DNA of 32,805 nt, taken from contig JAGLED010000044.1 of the NCBI GenBank assembly GCA_023145215.1, positions 1 through 32,805 of the forward strand, written 5' to 3'. The DNA comes from Rhodospirillales bacterium. Lineage in GTDB: Bacteria > Pseudomonadota > Alphaproteobacteria > Rhodospirillales > Casp-alpha2. Below the pieces are notes generated by a model. That model was given only the letters and a program-made list of their open reading frames with translations. It was not told the origin of the DNA and ran no database searches. Position numbers and translations under genes: made by a program. This document shows positions 31,919 to 32,805 of this stretch, piece after piece (position 1 is the first letter of the stretch; every line of letters starts with the position of its first letter).

Positions 31919-32805
31919 TCAGTCGTATGAAGCGGTGGTCAGGATTTCTTCCCTGCGTTGCTTTTGTGCCTGGAGGCTCTTCTGGATTTCCCGAAGAACC
32001 AGCAGCACGGTAATGGCGACAAGAACGATCCGCGGCCACGTGCCGACGAAAACCGACCAGTCGTTTCCGGCGATCACCATCGCGACGCGCGCGTTGTATT
32101 CGATAATCGGTCCCAGAATGACGCCGAGTACGACCGTCACCAGCGGGAACCGCCGCGTTTCCAGCACGTACCCGACGACGCCGAGGACCAGCGCGACGAG
32201 GACCGGGAACAGGGTGTTGGAAATCGCGTACGCGCCCACGCTCGCGAGAACGAGCACGAACGGGAACAGGAACGAGCGATCCTGGCGCAAGACCAGCACG
32301 AAGTATTTGATGGCACCAAGTGCCAGCAGGAACATGAAGATCGTCGCGATCAGCAATGCGGCCAGCAGCGCGTAGACCATGTCGCCCGACTGCTTCATCA
32401 GAAGCACCCCCGGCTCGATCCCATGCAGCACCAGCGCGCCCAGCATCACTGCCGTCGAGCCGTCGCCGGGCAGGCCCAGCGTCAGCATCGGGATCATGGT
32501 GCCGCCGGTGGTGGCGTTGTTGCAGGCTTCCGGCGTCAGGATGCCGTCCGGCTCCCCCTTGCCGAAGTTTTCCGGTGTCTTGGAGCGGTTCTTGGCGGTC
32601 GCATAGGCGAGCCAGGTCGCGCTTTCCGCGCCCACCCCCGGCACCGCGCCGATGAACACGCCATACGTGCCGCCGGTAACGATGGCCTGCCAGCGCTGGC
32701 GCAGCTCCTTGAAGCTCGGCATTTTCAGCGACACCTTGTCGGCGATCAGCTCGCTGGCGCGACCGACCATTTGCATATCGCTGAGAACGACGGCGATCCC
32801 GAAGA
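31919..32805 (-). CDS. TctA-type membrane permease (cut by window end)
   Basis: The C-terminal 295 or so residues of a TctA large permease, running open to the window edge; full members have about 500. EACNNATTGGTMIPMLTLGL is the family's conserved loop, with GLPGDGSTAVMLGAL after it. About six membrane helices follow. The end, QAQKQRREE, is charged and cytoplasmic. No small TctB subunit lies between it and the binding protein; it may be upstream, outside the window. Gene order permease then binding protein differs from the classical tctC-tctB-tctA. Confidence 0.93.
   Translation of the reverse strand, partial: FGIAVVLSDMQMVGRASELIADKVSLKMPSFKELRQRWQAIVTGGTYGVFIGAVPGVGAESATWLAYATAKNRSKTPENFGKGEPDGILTPEACNNATTGGTMIPMLTLGLPGDGSTAVMLGALVLHGIEPGVLLMKQSGDMVYALLAALLIATIFMFLLALGAIKYFVLVLRQDRSFLFPFVLVLASVGAYAISNTLFPVLVALVLGVVGYVLETRRFPLVTVVLGVILGPIIEYNARVAMVIAGNDWSVFVGTWPRIVLVAITVLLVLREIQKSLQAQKQRREEILTTASYD

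Noticed and set aside
1..32805. CRISPR array, prophage or insertion sequence
   Set aside because: No regularly spaced direct repeats, no integrase, transposase or phage structural gene was seen on either strand.

Overview
The window is G+C-rich chromosomal DNA, densely coded on both strands. Gene content points to an alphaproteobacterium, probably a Rhodospirillales-like environmental or marine one. The supporting content is PPDK, a class II dihydroorotase, a folate-binding YgfZ, a DUF1194 protein, a TctA/TctC solute system, a CaiB/BaiF CoA-transferase, and several families of short inverted intergenic repeats of the kind common in that class. This taxonomic call is inference from content, not from a marker-gene comparison. 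I see no phage, insertion sequence, CRISPR array or replication origin.

Layout. Positions 1-2778 hold the 3' two thirds of ppdK, a HIT hydrolase and a diverged low-molecular-weight phosphatase relative. A methyltransferase and ygfZ follow on the minus strand (2896-4630). At 4751-10316 a tight five-gene operon on the plus strand makes a surface glycan: a GT9 heptosyltransferase-type enzyme, a GT2, two GT4 enzymes and an AsnB-type amidotransferase. Positions 10430-16361 mix housekeeping and envelope genes: a secreted LamG-like protein, pyrC, a lone cyclic-nucleotide-binding domain, an AcuI-type reductase, two lipoproteins, a DUF1194 protein and a tRNA-Met(CAT).

Positions 16377-21556 hold a TetR repressor divergent from an RND efflux adaptor and pump. 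The shared promoter region carries two similar palindromes that are likely TetR operators. After a convergent amidase comes the least ordinary part (23199-25150): two overlapping genes with visibly lower G+C. One encodes an unrecognised 400-residue protein with a C-terminal membrane anchor; the other encodes a stand-alone class I glutamine amidotransferase with an intact Cys-His-Glu triad. They are followed by a phytanoyl-CoA-dioxygenase family protein, a small membrane protein and a minus-strand TPR/2OG-Fe(II) oxygenase fusion. The right end carries a peroxiredoxin, a GcvR-like double-ACT protein, a family III CoA-transferase, and a TctC/TctA solute uptake pair cut by the window edge.

A pattern runs through the whole window: every junction where two genes converge holds an inverted repeat. 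Four are copies of one C/T-rich element built from two hairpins inside outer complementary arms; a fifth copy is upstream of the tRNA. The two shortest junctions (18-19 bp) instead have a small hairpin whose loop contains or overlaps the stop codon of the minus-strand gene. The best candidates for something undescribed are the 23199-25150 gene pair and this repeat system.
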